This document shows positions 1 to 7,383 of a DNA stretch of 64,000 bases, piece by piece. How positions within the stretch are numbered: the first letter of the stretch is position 1; the number at the start of each line of letters is the position of its first letter. The notes under the pieces are model-generated. The model had not been told where the DNA came from. It did not search any database and saw only the letters and a list, made by a program, of their open reading frames with translations. Both the position numbers and the translations under genes were made by a program. Origin of the DNA: an uncultured Oscillospiraceae bacterium (lineage in GTDB: Bacteria > Bacillota > Clostridia > Oscillospirales > Oscillospiraceae); the NCBI GenBank assembly GCA_910578735.1, contig CAJTSQ010000011.1, forward strand, positions 1 through 64,000. The letters run 5' to 3'.

Positions 1-144
1 GATGAAAGATTAAAGCTAAGACACGGTTTAGGTGTTCTGTTGGTCCGTCAAATTGTTGAGGCGCATCACGGAACCATGGAAATTCTTAGTGAGCCGCAAA
101 ATGGGTATCAGACAGTTTTAGTTTTTCCCGGCGGGGAGACATAA
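1..144 (+). CDS. Sensor histidine kinase, C-terminal fragment (cut by window edge)
   Basis: The frame is open from base 1 and ends with TAA at 142-144, giving the last 47 residues of a larger protein. The residues HGLGVLLVRQIVEAHHG match the G2 box region of a GHKL/HATPase ATP-binding domain, as found at the end of two-component sensor kinases. The closing strand (TVLVFP) is also typical. The sensor part, phospho-acceptor histidine and any partner regulator lie outside the window, so the signal is unknown. Confidence 0.75.
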   Translation, partial: DERLKLRHGLGVLLVRQIVEAHHGTMEILSEPQNGYQTVLVFPGGET

Positions 145-147
145 GGA

Positions 148-185
148 AACGGAGAACGCTTGCATACGTTCTCCGTTGCTCTTTA
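148..185 (+). terminator. Rho-independent terminator of the histidine kinase gene
   Basis: A perfect 11-bp stem (148-158 pairs with 167-177) with an 8-base loop begins four bases after the kinase stop codon and is followed by a T-rich stretch. Confidence 0.8.
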
Positions 186-369
186 TTTGGTTCTAATATA
201 TCAGCTCCGCAACTTGATTTTCATTGTAATGCATTTTCTCCCAAAAATTGGATTGGAAACAGCTTGTCCCATCGAAAATTTTAACAGGTTGTCTTTACAC
301 CATCGCCGCCGGAAAAGGCTTATCCTACCAACAATCCAGTGTTTTCAAGGCTTTCCGGTCTTGTTGCGC
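186..369. other. Intergenic region with no recognisable gene
   Basis: This AT-richer stretch lies between the kinase terminator and the end of the shortened cotJC gene. Reading it on the minus strand in all frames I could not find the missing CotJC C-terminus, so the shortening of cotJC does not look like a simple single-base frameshift. Confidence 0.5.
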
Positions 370-795
370 TTACGCCATCGCCCCATCTGCGGCCAGGTCC
401 TCAGTTAGGTCGGCGATTACATCGCCGGTGGACTGGATGGAGCCGGCGCTCCAGGGGAAGCCGGAGGCGGCGGTAGGGTAGACGCCGGTGGTGTGATCCA
501 CGAAGTATGGGGCGAAGGACGGATTGGCCCGGACCTCCTCGTCGCTGAGGTTCCGGGTCAGCTGGTGGACGATGGCCGCCACCATCTCCATATGGCCCAG
601 CTCCTCCGTGCCGATGTCGGTGAGTAGCCCCTTGGCCTCAGGGTACGGCATGGAGTACCGCTGGGACAAGTAACGCATGGATGCACCCAATTCACCGTTG
701 GGCCCCCCATACTGACTGATGATAAAAGCGGCCAGCTTGGGATTTGGCGTAGCAATTTTTACCGGGAATTGCAGCTTTTTTTCATAATGGAACAT
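370..795 (-). CDS. cotJC: CotJC-like spore coat protein (manganese catalase family), C-terminally truncated
   Basis: The 141-residue product matches the N-terminal three quarters of CotJC, a spore-coat protein related to di-manganese catalases. Residues E35, E65 and H68 correspond to the first metal ligands. Family members are about 190 residues and continue after the segment matching residues 125-133 with a helix bearing another Glu and a final R-E-R-E-x-V-H helix. Here the frame stops after DLAADGAMA, so both C-terminal ligands are absent. It begins two bases after the end of the cotJA-cotJB fusion gene, with GAGGTG inside that gene's end as ribosome site. It may be a structural coat protein without catalase activity, or a pseudogene. 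Confidence 0.8.
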   Translation of the reverse strand: MFHYEKKLQFPVKIATPNPKLAAFIISQYGGPNGELGASMRYLSQRYSMPYPEAKGLLTDIGTEELGHMEMVAAIVHQLTRNLSDEEVRANPSFAPYFVDHTTGVYPTAASGFPWSAGSIQSTGDVIADLTEDLAADGAMA

Positions 796-796
796 C

Positions 797-1294
797 TCAA
801 TTCACCTCATTCTGCGCATAATTCCAGGGCCAGGGGTCGCAAAGCCACTGGTAGCTGTCGCCTGCGGCGGCGGTCTCCTTGGTAATGGGACCGTATTTAG
901 ACTCATAGGCCGCTTTAGCGGCCTTCTCCATGGCGGAGAACTGCTTGAACATGGCAAAGGCCTCGGTGTCATCTTTGTGAGTATCCAGATAGATGCCCAG
1001 CTCCAACACCACAAACTCCAGGGCCTGGAGCTCGGCCAGGGGAGTGGCGGGCAGGGTAGAGCCCTCCACTGCCAGGCGGAAGGGCAGGTTCAGGCCGGGG
1101 AACAGGGTTCCGTTGCTCAACGCCTCGGACTGGGAGTATTTCTGCGGGTTGTTTTGCTGAAAGGGTACATAAGGTACCGCCAGCCCTGCGCAGGACGGCA
1201 GGGTGCCGTTGGGCTCCGGGCAGCTGGCCGGGGTGGTCTGCGTCCCGTTTTGAGCGGCAGCGGACCGGGAACCGGTATTATTTTCCATAAACAA
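797..1294 (-). CDS. CotJA-CotJB fusion, spore coat assembly protein
   Basis: The 165-residue product joins two normally separate coat proteins. Residues about 35-73 (CAGLAVPYVPFQQ ... LFPGLNLPF) are CotJA-like, and residues about 87-165 (LQALEFVVLELGIYLDTH ... WLCDPWPWNY) are CotJB-like. In Bacillus and many Clostridia cotJA, cotJB and cotJC are consecutive genes. The start is a TTG at 1292-1294, nine bases after GGAGG; an ATG two codons later lies too far from the site. The N-terminal 34 residues are low-complexity and Ser/Thr/Asn/Gln-rich. The protein probably acts with the downstream CotJC in the spore coat. Confidence 0.8.
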   Translation of the reverse strand: MFMENNTGSRSAAAQNGTQTTPASCPEPNGTLPSCAGLAVPYVPFQQNNPQKYSQSEALSNGTLFPGLNLPFRLAVEGSTLPATPLAELQALEFVVLELGIYLDTHKDDTEAFAMFKQFSAMEKAAKAAYESKYGPITKETAAAGDSYQWLCDPWPWNYAQNEVN

Positions 1295-1442
1295 GGGAAA
1301 TTCCCTCCTTCATTCAATCCAAGGAGGACGGGCGCGGGGAGCGCACAGCGTCCCCCTCAGTCCATTCTATGTGTTCGGCGGCCGATGGGTACACGCATAG
1401 CGGACAAGTCGGTGCCCATAGGATAGGGAGGAGGTGGTCATA

Positions 1443-2141
1443 TTGAAAAAAGGTATCCTGCTGGCCGGGGCGCTCATTGGCACGGTGGCGCTGCTGGCGC
1501 TGGCCCTGGGCCGGCTGAACAGCCTGGTGGAGCCGGCCATGGAGCCGTCGGCCGTTCAGCGGACTGGTCCGCTGGTGCTGGACGCCGGGCACGGCGGGGA
1601 GGACGGGGGCGCGGTGTCCCTGACCGGAACTCCGGAGAGCCAGATCAACCTGGCTATCGTGCTCAAGCTGCGGGACGTGCTGGGCCTGTACGGCGTGGAC
1701 CCCATCGTTCTGCGGGAGGAGGACATCTCCCTCCACGATGATGATGCCAACACCCTGCGGGAGAAGAAGCGGTCCGATTTAAAGAACCGGGTAGCGGCCA
1801 TTGAGGCGGTGGAGGGGGGGACTTTGCTCAGTATCCATCAGAATACCTACCCCGGCAGCCGCTACCACGGGGCCCACGTCTTTTACGCCCCCACCGAAGG
1901 CTCTCAGGAACTGGCGGAACACGTTCAGAACAGCATAAAAGCCGCCCTCCAGCCAGACAACGAGCGGGCTGTAAAGCGGATTCCCGATACAGTCTACATC
2001 ATGAACCACGTCACCTGCCCCGCCGTCCTCATCGAGTGCGGCTTCCTCACCAATCCCGAGGAGGAGGCCCTGCTTCGGGACGAGGACTACCAGCGCAAGC
2101 TCTCCGCCGTCATCGCCGCCGCATGGATGACTGCCCCTTGA
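1443..2141 (+). CDS. cwlD: N-acetylmuramoyl-L-alanine amidase CwlD (spore cortex)
   Basis: This 232-residue zinc amidase has one N-terminal membrane segment (residues about 5-25) followed by an Amidase_3 domain. The zinc-site motifs are visible: LDAGHGGEDGG, a Glu in the following helix, SIHQN, and the catalytic LIECGFLTNPEE near the C-terminus. CwlD removes peptide side chains from muramic acid so that muramic-delta-lactam can form in the spore cortex, on the outside of the forespore inner membrane. I chose the TTG at 1443 because GGGAGGAGG (1426-1434) is well spaced from it; the in-frame GTG at 1434 overlaps that site. It is divergent from the cotJ genes. Confidence 0.88.
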   Translation: MKKGILLAGALIGTVALLALALGRLNSLVEPAMEPSAVQRTGPLVLDAGHGGEDGGAVSLTGTPESQINLAIVLKLRDVLGLYGVDPIVLREEDISLHDDDANTLREKKRSDLKNRVAAIEAVEGGTLLSIHQNTYPGSRYHGAHVFYAPTEGSQELAEHVQNSIKAALQPDNERAVKRIPDTVYIMNHVTCPAVLIECGFLTNPEEEALLRDEDYQRKLSAVIAAAWMTAP

Positions 2142-2166
2142 ATCCGGACACTGTTTGTGGTAAAAT
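2138..2166 (+). promoter_or_regulatory. Promoter for the GNAT gene
   Basis: TTGAAT (2138-2143) and TAAAAT (2161-2166) are separated by 17 bases. The -35 element overlaps the cwlD stop codon. Confidence 0.6.
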
Positions 2167-2200
2167 CAGACTGAAAATGAGACGGCGGCGGTGAACAAAA

Positions 2201-2659
2201 ATGTGCCTGAGACAAGCGGTCCTGTCCGATCTGAATACAGTAAAATATGTTGTTGAAAGCACAATATCTGAAGTATATCCCCATTATTACCCCAGGGGAG
2301 CGGTGGATTTTTTCCTCAAGCATCACAGCGAGACCAATATTGTCCATGATATCGAACAGAATCAGGTGTTTCTCTGTCAGGACGCGGCGGGGAATGTCGT
2401 AGGCACTGTTACGGTATCGGGGAATGAGATATGCCGGTTATATGTTTTGCCTGCGTTTCAGGGAAAAGGGTACGGCACGGAAATGCTTGATTACGCAGAG
2501 AAAACGATCTCCGGTCAGGCCCCTGAGATTGTTCTGGCTGCCTCGTTCCCGGCGAAAGGGATGTATTTGAAACGGGGATATGAGGCGGTCAGCTATCACA
2601 TGCTTCCCACGGATAACCATGACTTTTTATGCTATGATATGATGAAAAAGCGTGTTTGA
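2201..2659 (+). CDS. GNAT family N-acetyltransferase
   Basis: The 152-residue product has the GNAT fold. The strand ICRLYVLPAFQGKGYGTEML (about residues 83-102) contains the Q/R-x-x-G-x-G acetyl-CoA pyrophosphate loop, followed by a C-terminal strand with AASFPAKGMYLKRGYE, the usual neutral GNAT ending. The acceptor cannot be told from the sequence. It has its own promoter overlapping the end of cwlD and stands alone before the radA region. Confidence 0.85.
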   Translation: MCLRQAVLSDLNTVKYVVESTISEVYPHYYPRGAVDFFLKHHSETNIVHDIEQNQVFLCQDAAGNVVGTVTVSGNEICRLYVLPAFQGKGYGTEMLDYAEKTISGQAPEIVLAASFPAKGMYLKRGYEAVSYHMLPTDNHDFLCYDMMKKRV

Positions 2660-2676
2660 AATGCTATAACCGTCAC

Positions 2677-2762
2677 ACAAAGGAGAACAGGTCTGTGAAG
2701 GCAAAACCCTATTTTACTGCACCGACTGCGGCAACGAGCTGCCCAAGTGGACGGGCCAGTAA
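2677..2762 (+). pseudogene. Remnant of a radA 5' end (ribosome site plus about 22 codons)
   Basis: This stretch aligns with the start of radA at 3392-3470, including the AGGAGAAC ribosome site and the first zinc-finger half. Bases 2721-2750 equal 3433-3462 exactly. In the radA frame it would read KTLFYCTDCGNELPKWTGQ then stop. One base is missing after codon 2, so it cannot be translated as radA. Most other differences are third-position changes, which suggests it derives from a diverged radA allele rather than a fresh copy. Confidence 0.8.
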
Positions 2763-2785
2763 AGCAAAAGAGAAGGGGACAAAAT

Positions 2786-3391
2786 ATGCGGTACCAACAT
2801 CAGATTGGCCATAAGGAGTATTTCTTTTTGGCCGATGCGGCTTTGAACACGGCGGCGGATTTGTTGTCCAATATTATCAAAGATCAGGAACCGCAGTTTA
2901 ATATATTGCAAGACGGAAAGCTGCTCCAGATCGGATGGAATTACTTCCGTGTGTCAAAAAAAGAGGGACAATACCAGCTTTTAGCTCCGGACTATACACA
3001 TAACCCTTTTGAGGACACTACTGTGGACCTGTCCCTGGCACTGACCTACTTTAAGGAGCAGTCTAAAGCAATCAGTCATGCGGGGATTCAGCCGCTGGAA
3101 ACAACCTTTCAGGATACGCTGATTGTTGAGACAGGGGCGCTGAGCGCGGACAGAATCTACATGATTCGAGACAGCGCCCCAGAAAACGGCGATTCCGGCT
3201 GGACCTGCACGTCAGTTTTCTTCAGTGGGCCGTCTAGTTTGGAGGACTATGTTAAGGCGTATACCTACCAGCTGCGCCGGTTTTGTGAACAGGCCATCAG
3301 TATCCTGCACTTTCCAGTGGGTACCATTGCTGTGTTTGAAAAGGGCCGGCTGATAGAAGCGGTGGGAGAAAATAACGAAAAATTGCTTTGA
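2786..3391 (+). CDS. Hypothetical protein, possibly immunity-like (weak DUF2185 resemblance)
   Basis: A 201-residue soluble protein with no signal peptide or membrane segment. I do not recognise it firmly. The pattern YMIRDSAPENGDSGWTCTSVFFSG around residues 131-153 resembles the DUF2185/Imm33 group, in which a similar D-S-G-W turn occurs, but this is only a weak likeness. The start ATG at 2786 is seven bases after an AGAAGGGGA ribosome site. It sits between two copies of the radA 5' end and ends 15 bases before the true radA ATG, so it was probably inserted upstream of radA by recombination. Confidence 0.55.
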   Translation: MRYQHQIGHKEYFFLADAALNTAADLLSNIIKDQEPQFNILQDGKLLQIGWNYFRVSKKEGQYQLLAPDYTHNPFEDTTVDLSLALTYFKEQSKAISHAGIQPLETTFQDTLIVETGALSADRIYMIRDSAPENGDSGWTCTSVFFSGPSSLEDYVKAYTYQLRRFCEQAISILHFPVGTIAVFEKGRLIEAVGENNEKLL

Positions 3392-3405
3392 ACAGAGGAG
3401 AACGT

Positions 3406-4776
3406 ATGAAAGCGAAGACCTTATTTTATTGTACCGACTGCGGCAACGAGCTGCCCAAGTGGGCGGGGCAGTGTCCGGCCTGCAAGGCCTGGAACACCAT
3501 TGTGGAGCAGCCGGCGGAGAAGCCCGCCAAGCGGTCCGGGCCGGTGAAGGGGGGCTCCGTAACCGGGGTGGCCATCAACCGCCCCCGGCCCATGAAAGAC
3601 ATCGAAACCACCGACGAGCTGCGCTTCGCCACCGGCATGGGGGAGTTGGACCGGGTGCTGGGGGGCGGCGCGGTGAAGGGCTCCCTGGTGCTGGTGGGGG
3701 GGGCGCCGGGCATCGGCAAGTCCACCCTGATGCTGCAAATCTGCGACAATCTGTGCCGCTTCGCCAAGGTGCTGTATGTATCGGGGGAGGAGTCGGAGCG
3801 GCAGATCAAGCTGCGGGCGGAGCGGCTGAGGGTGCGGGGAGAGAGGCTCTACCTGCTGGCGGAGACCAACCTGGAGAACCTGGTGGACGCCGTTCATCAG
3901 CTCAAGCCCGATGTGCTCATTGTGGACTCCATCCAGACCCTGTACCACGGGGATGTGACCTCCGCCCCAGGCAGCGTAAGCCAGGTAAAGGAATGTACCT
4001 TGACACTGATGCAGCTGGCCAAGGGGGAGAATATCACCGTTTTTGTTATCGGACACGTGAACAAGGAGGGGTCCATCGCCGGGCCCAAGGTGCTGGAGCA
4101 TATGGTGGACTGCGTCCTCTATTTCGAGGGGGAGCGGCACATGGCCTACCGCATCCTCCGGGCGGCAAAAAACCGCTTCGGCGCCACCAACGAGATCGGC
4201 GTCTTTGAGATGGAGGATGTGGGACTCACAGAGGTGCCCAACCCCTCCGAAGCCATGCTGGCCGGCCGGCCTGCCGACTCCCCCGGCACCTGTGTCACCT
4301 GCGTAATGGAGGGGGTGCGGCCGGTGCTGGCCGAAATTCAGGCCCTGGTGGTGCCCTCCAGCCTGGGCAACCCCCGGCGGGTGAGCAACGGCTTTGACTA
4401 CAGCCGTTCCATGCTGCTGCTGGCCGTTCTGGAGAAGCGGGGCGGCCTGATGGTGGGGGGCTGCGACGCCTACGTCAATGTAATTGGCGGGCTGTACCTG
4501 GAGGAGCCCGCCGCCGACCTGGCCGCAGTGCTGTCTCTGGCTTCCAGCTTTCGGGACAGGCCCGTTCCCAACGACCTGGCCGCCATCGGAGAGGTGGGCC
4601 TCACCGGCGAGCTCCGGGCGGCCAGCGCCCTTGGACAGCGGTTGGCAGAGGTAAAGCGTTTAGGCTTTACAAAGTGCATGGTTCCAAAGCGAACCCAGGG
4701 CAAGCTGGCTGTTCCGGATGGGCTAGAGCTGATCCGGGTGGCCAACATCCGGGAGGCCATGGCCGCTCTGCTGTGA
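3406..4776 (+). CDS. radA: DNA repair protein RadA
   Basis: A 456-residue RecA-like branch-migration ATPase. An N-terminal zinc finger uses C9, C12, C23 and C26; the Walker A motif GGAPGIGKST is at about residues 98-107; the RadA-specific KNRFG motif (AKNRFGATNE) follows; and a Lon-protease-like domain occupies the last 170 residues or so. RadA extends heteroduplex DNA during recombination. The ATG at 3406 is preceded by AGAGGAGAA. An in-frame upstream start (3388) would overlap the previous gene and lacks a better ribosome site. Confidence 0.95.
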   Translation: MKAKTLFYCTDCGNELPKWAGQCPACKAWNTIVEQPAEKPAKRSGPVKGGSVTGVAINRPRPMKDIETTDELRFATGMGELDRVLGGGAVKGSLVLVGGAPGIGKSTLMLQICDNLCRFAKVLYVSGEESERQIKLRAERLRVRGERLYLLAETNLENLVDAVHQLKPDVLIVDSIQTLYHGDVTSAPGSVSQVKECTLTLMQLAKGENITVFVIGHVNKEGSIAGPKVLEHMVDCVLYFEGERHMAYRILRAAKNRFGATNEIGVFEMEDVGLTEVPNPSEAMLAGRPADSPGTCVTCVMEGVRPVLAEIQALVVPSSLGNPRRVSNGFDYSRSMLLLAVLEKRGGLMVGGCDAYVNVIGGLYLEEPAADLAAVLSLASSFRDRPVPNDLAAIGEVGLTGELRAASALGQRLAEVKRLGFTKCMVPKRTQGKLAVPDGLELIRVANIREAMAALL

Positions 4777-4962
4777 CAACGTTTTTGGGACAAAATTGAT
4801 ACAGCCAGAGGGACCTGGTTCCCCAGAAGAAGCGGCACGAGATAAGGAACAGTAGCCGTCTCTTTGATACACACAGGGGTCTGTGCAGACAATCAGGCTC
4901 ACAGGCAATCCTCCTCCACAAAACAGAGCTAGTATCCCCCTAAAGGGTAAAAACATGCAAAA

Positions 4963-4987
4963 AGTGCCGTCCCATCGGGCCGGCACT
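4963..4987 (-). terminator. Terminator of tcdA
   Basis: A 7-bp stem (AGTGCCG at 4963-4969 with CGGCACT at 4981-4987) is followed on the minus strand by TTTTT. The 186 bases between the radA stop and this hairpin contain no gene I can support. Confidence 0.7.
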
Positions 4988-4996
4988 CCCTTATCT

Positions 4997-5740
4997 TTAA
5001 AATCCCCCCAGCTCCCGAACCACCGCCGAGGCCAGCAGCAGGCCGGCGGCGGCGGGGACGAAGGGGGTAGAGCCTGGAGTATCCCGCCGGGCGGTGGAGC
5101 CGGGGCGGGTCTCGGTGGTTTGCGGCGGCTCGCAGTCTACAGAGGCCAGGGGAGAGGCAGGCAGCTCGGTGGAGTAGACCACCTTGAGGTGATGGATTCC
5201 CCGTTTTCGCAGCTCCTTGCGCACGGTGCGGGCCAGAGGACAGCCCTGGGTCTTGGAGATGTCGGTGACCACCAGGGCGGAGGGATCAAATTTGTTGCCG
5301 GTGCCCATAGCAGAGATGATTTTTACCTGTAAAGCGTTACACCTTGTCACCAGCTCCAGCTTGGCGGCTACTGTGTCGATGCAGTCCACCACGTAGTTGT
5401 ATGGGGATAAATCCACCTGATCCGCGTTTTGGGGGAGGTAAAACAGGCGGATGGCCTCCACCTGACAGGCCGGGTTGATGTCCCGGACCCGCCGGGCCAT
5501 CACCTCCGCCTTGGGCTGGCCGATGGTGGAGTGGAGAGCGACGAGCTGCCGGTTCAGGTTGCTTTCGGAGACGGTGTCGTCGTCGTAGAGGTGTAAAGTA
5601 CCTACACCTGACCGTGCCAGCGCCTCAACGGCGTAGCCCCCTACGCCTCCCACGCCAAAGACGGCGACCTTGGCGTTTTTCAGCCGCTCCAACGGCTCGT
5701 CTCCCACCAGCAGGCGGGTGCGGATGAATTGGTCGGACAT
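4997..5740 (-). CDS. tcdA: tRNA threonylcarbamoyladenosine dehydratase (TcdA/ThiF-like E1 enzyme)
   Basis: The 247-residue protein is an E1-like adenylating enzyme. The nucleotide-binding loop FGVGGVGGYAVEALARSGVG lies at about residues 30-48, followed by the D-x-D/N-Q motif region (DDDTVSESNLNRQ), and DCIDTVAAKLEL corresponds to the conserved D-A-I/T-D segment. TcdA makes cyclic t6A37 in tRNAs reading ANN codons. The start codon follows the upstream regulator gene by 13 bases, so the two are probably cotranscribed, though no functional link is obvious. Confidence 0.88.
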   Translation of the reverse strand: MSDQFIRTRLLVGDEPLERLKNAKVAVFGVGGVGGYAVEALARSGVGTLHLYDDDTVSESNLNRQLVALHSTIGQPKAEVMARRVRDINPACQVEAIRLFYLPQNADQVDLSPYNYVVDCIDTVAAKLELVTRCNALQVKIISAMGTGNKFDPSALVVTDISKTQGCPLARTVRKELRKRGIHHLKVVYSTELPASPLASVDCEPPQTTETRPGSTARRDTPGSTPFVPAAAGLLLASAVVRELGGF

Positions 5741-5753
5741 GGTGTGTCACCTC

Positions 5754-6332
5754 TCAAATGATCTGCCGGAACAGCCCGTGTTGGGTGCAGTACCACAGCA
5801 GAATCCCGTGGCCAAAGGCTGGGATGCGGGTTTGCAGGTCCCACTCGGGGTAGAGCCGGCGGAGGAACAGGGTGTCTCCGGTGAGCAGGGCCACGAAGGA
5901 GACGTAGTGGTCCTTGGTCATGGGGTGGGGGGAGGAGACGAACCAGCTGTCGTCGATCTTCTCCACCGACAGCGGCTCCTCCGGCTTTTGGGGCTCCAGC
6001 GGGAGCAGCGTCCTGCCGCAGCAGGACAGGTCCGCCTCAGCGGCGGCGGTGATGAGGTTGCCGCAGTCGGGACAGACATAACATTTCAGCTTTTTCATAT
6101 TGCCTCTTTCCTGGTCGTTGGCGTCCAGCGCTCCGGAGAGCAGGGCCTCCAGCCCGACGCCCAAAACCTGTGATAGTTCCGGAAGGAGGGACACATCGGG
6201 GCACCCCAGGCCACGCTCCCATTTGCTGACCGCCTTGTCGCCCACGCCCACCGCCTCGGCCAGGGCCTTCTGGGTCAGTCCCTTTTGGGTGCGCAGGGCC
6301 CGAATCAGCCCGCCGGTTTTGGTCTGGTCCAT
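5754..6332 (-). CDS. XRE regulator fused to a desulfoferrodoxin (superoxide reductase)-like module
   Basis: A 192-residue two-part protein. Residues about 8-62 are an XRE helix-turn-helix (LTQKALAEAVGVGDKAVSKWERG). Residues 79-192 resemble desulfoferrodoxin: C87-x2-C90-G and S-C104-C105-G match the rubredoxin-like FeS4 site, H136-P-M-T-x-x-H142 and C182-x-x-H185-G match four of the five ligands of the catalytic Fe site, while the usual E-K-H-V-P His is absent. The start is the ATG at 6332, eight bases after AGGAGG. An internal ATG at 6098 (M79) also follows a purine-rich AAAGAGG and would give a free 114-residue module. It is likely a redox or superoxide sensor; the regulatory target is unknown. 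Confidence 0.8.
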   Translation of the reverse strand: MDQTKTGGLIRALRTQKGLTQKALAEAVGVGDKAVSKWERGLGCPDVSLLPELSQVLGVGLEALLSGALDANDQERGNMKKLKCYVCPDCGNLITAAAEADLSCCGRTLLPLEPQKPEEPLSVEKIDDSWFVSSPHPMTKDHYVSFVALLTGDTLFLRRLYPEWDLQTRIPAFGHGILLWYCTQHGLFRQII

Positions 6333-6401
6333 GTGTTCCACCTCCTGAAAACAGGGTAGCAGGTCTTTTTGGAAAAAGCAATCGACGCTCCGTAGAGTTG
6401 G

Positions 6402-6827
6402 CTAACGCTGCATGTACTGCTTTTTGAAGTCATCCAGCCGCAGAATGTCCCGCCCGTACACAAAAATTCGGTAGGCAGTCTGTCCTGCGCGGTATGGGAT
6501 ATCGTTGTGTTTGTATCGGATTCTCATCCATTTTAACTCACTTTCCGCCTTTTGAATCTGCTGTTGGTCAAAGGTAAACGCAACGATGTGGGCCTTGCAC
6601 CAGGGGTCCGCGTCCAGCTCGGCCAGGGTGTAGCGGACCAACTCCTCTTCGGTTTGGAAAGCTTTGAGCAGGGTCTCATGGCCCCGTTCCGACCAAAACA
6701 GGCAGTACCCCAAGGCGCAGTTTTTCACCACCAGGCCCTCGTGGGCGTAGTGGCGGCCGATGGTGATGCTGTCAAAACTGTAGCAGTTCTCCTCCAGATA
6801 CTGCTCCAGTTCCTGAATAGTTTTCAT
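6402..6827 (-). CDS. Hypothetical protein, possibly immunity-like
   Basis: A 141-residue soluble protein rich in Glu, Tyr and aromatic residues, without signal peptide or membrane segment. I do not recognise a named family. Its size, acidity and layout (an N-terminal helix, then RHYAHEGLVVKNCALGYCLFW-type strands and a helix TEEELVRYTLAEL) recall small polymorphic-toxin immunity proteins, but no toxin gene is next to it. The ATG at 6827 follows GGGAGGCGAAAGG. It precedes the XRE-desulfoferrodoxin gene by 69 bases on the same strand. Confidence 0.6.
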   Translation of the reverse strand: MKTIQELEQYLEENCYSFDSITIGRHYAHEGLVVKNCALGYCLFWSERGHETLLKAFQTEEELVRYTLAELDADPWCKAHIVAFTFDQQQIQKAESELKWMRIRYKHNDIPYRAGQTAYRIFVYGRDILRLDDFKKQYMQR

Positions 6828-6888
6828 CCTTTCGCCTCCCAAGTGCCAGAATTATAACATAAGCCGATAGAAAAGACAAGAAAAAGGG

Positions 6889-6918
6889 AAGCAGGAGCGG
6901 CGCAAAGCCGCTTCTGTT
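6889..6918 (-). terminator. Likely terminator of the membrane-anchored XRE gene
   Basis: On the minus strand, AGAAGCGGC pairs with GCCGCTCCT around a short loop, and a TTCCCTTTTT tract lies a few bases beyond. The hairpin starts just downstream of the stop codon at 6925. Confidence 0.5.
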
Positions 6919-6924
6919 AATCTG

Positions 6925-7260
6925 TTACAGTCCCTCCAGAAGCTCCTCCGGCGATACCCCGTAGAGCTTCGCCAAAGCGATCAAATTGGCGGTAGAGGGG
7001 TCCGACGCGCCGTTTTCCCATTTGCTCACCGCCTGACGGCTGACGCCCAGCGCCTCGGCCACAAACTCCTGGGTCATCTTACAGCGGACCCGGTGCTCCC
7101 GCAGCTTTTCCGCCAGGGAGCCGCGGACGGCCCTGTTTTCCTCCCGGATGGGCGCGCTTTTTATGTACTTGCGCAGCGCCCGGATGATGAGGACCAGCAG
7201 GTAAATCAGCAGCGCAGTCAGGGGGAGCATGACCAGAGTAAAAAAGATTGCGTTTCTCAT
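6925..7260 (-). CDS. Membrane-anchored XRE-family regulator
   Basis: A 111-residue protein with one N-terminal membrane segment (residues about 5-27, LVMLPLTALLIYLLVLIIRAL), a basic linker, and a C-terminal XRE helix-turn-helix (residues about 52-105, MTQEFVAEALGVSRQAVSKWENG). The order, membrane anchor before the DNA-binding domain, is the reverse of most one-component membrane regulators. It should hold its operator at the cytoplasmic face of the membrane. A dyad upstream at 7323-7339 is a possible autoregulatory site. The signal is unknown. Confidence 0.8.
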   Translation of the reverse strand: MRNAIFFTLVMLPLTALLIYLLVLIIRALRKYIKSAPIREENRAVRGSLAEKLREHRVRCKMTQEFVAEALGVSRQAVSKWENGASDPSTANLIALAKLYGVSPEELLEGL

Positions 7261-7322
7261 ATCGCACCTCCTTTCTTGGACCGATTTTACCTCAAAAGTG
7301 CCGTTGCCGCTACAAACTATCG

Positions 7323-7339
7323 CGCAACTTTAGGTTGCG
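7323..7339. promoter_or_regulatory. Dyad upstream of the membrane XRE gene
   Basis: CGCAAC and GTTGCG are inverted around a five-base centre, about 60 bases upstream of the XRE start codon. It could be an operator; this is inference from position and symmetry only. Confidence 0.3.
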
Positions 7340-7344
7340 AAGGA

Positions 7345-7381
7345 AAAAACAGCGTGTGGAGCGGGTCCACACACTGTTTTT
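7345..7381 (-). terminator. Terminator of the asd-dapA-dapB operon
   Basis: A long stem formed by AAAACAG-GTGTGGA and its complement, with a five-base loop, is directly downstream of dapB and is followed by a T run on the minus strand. Confidence 0.8.
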
Positions 7382-7383
7382 GA

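Noticed and set aside
186..369. Missing C-terminal part of CotJC in another frame
   Set aside because: No frame here shows the expected E-x-x-A-R or R-E-R-E-x-V-H patterns.
1391..1425. A sigma-G-like GCATA...CATAGGA pair ahead of cwlD
   Set aside because: The -10 match is imperfect and the transcript would begin inside the ribosome site, leaving no leader.
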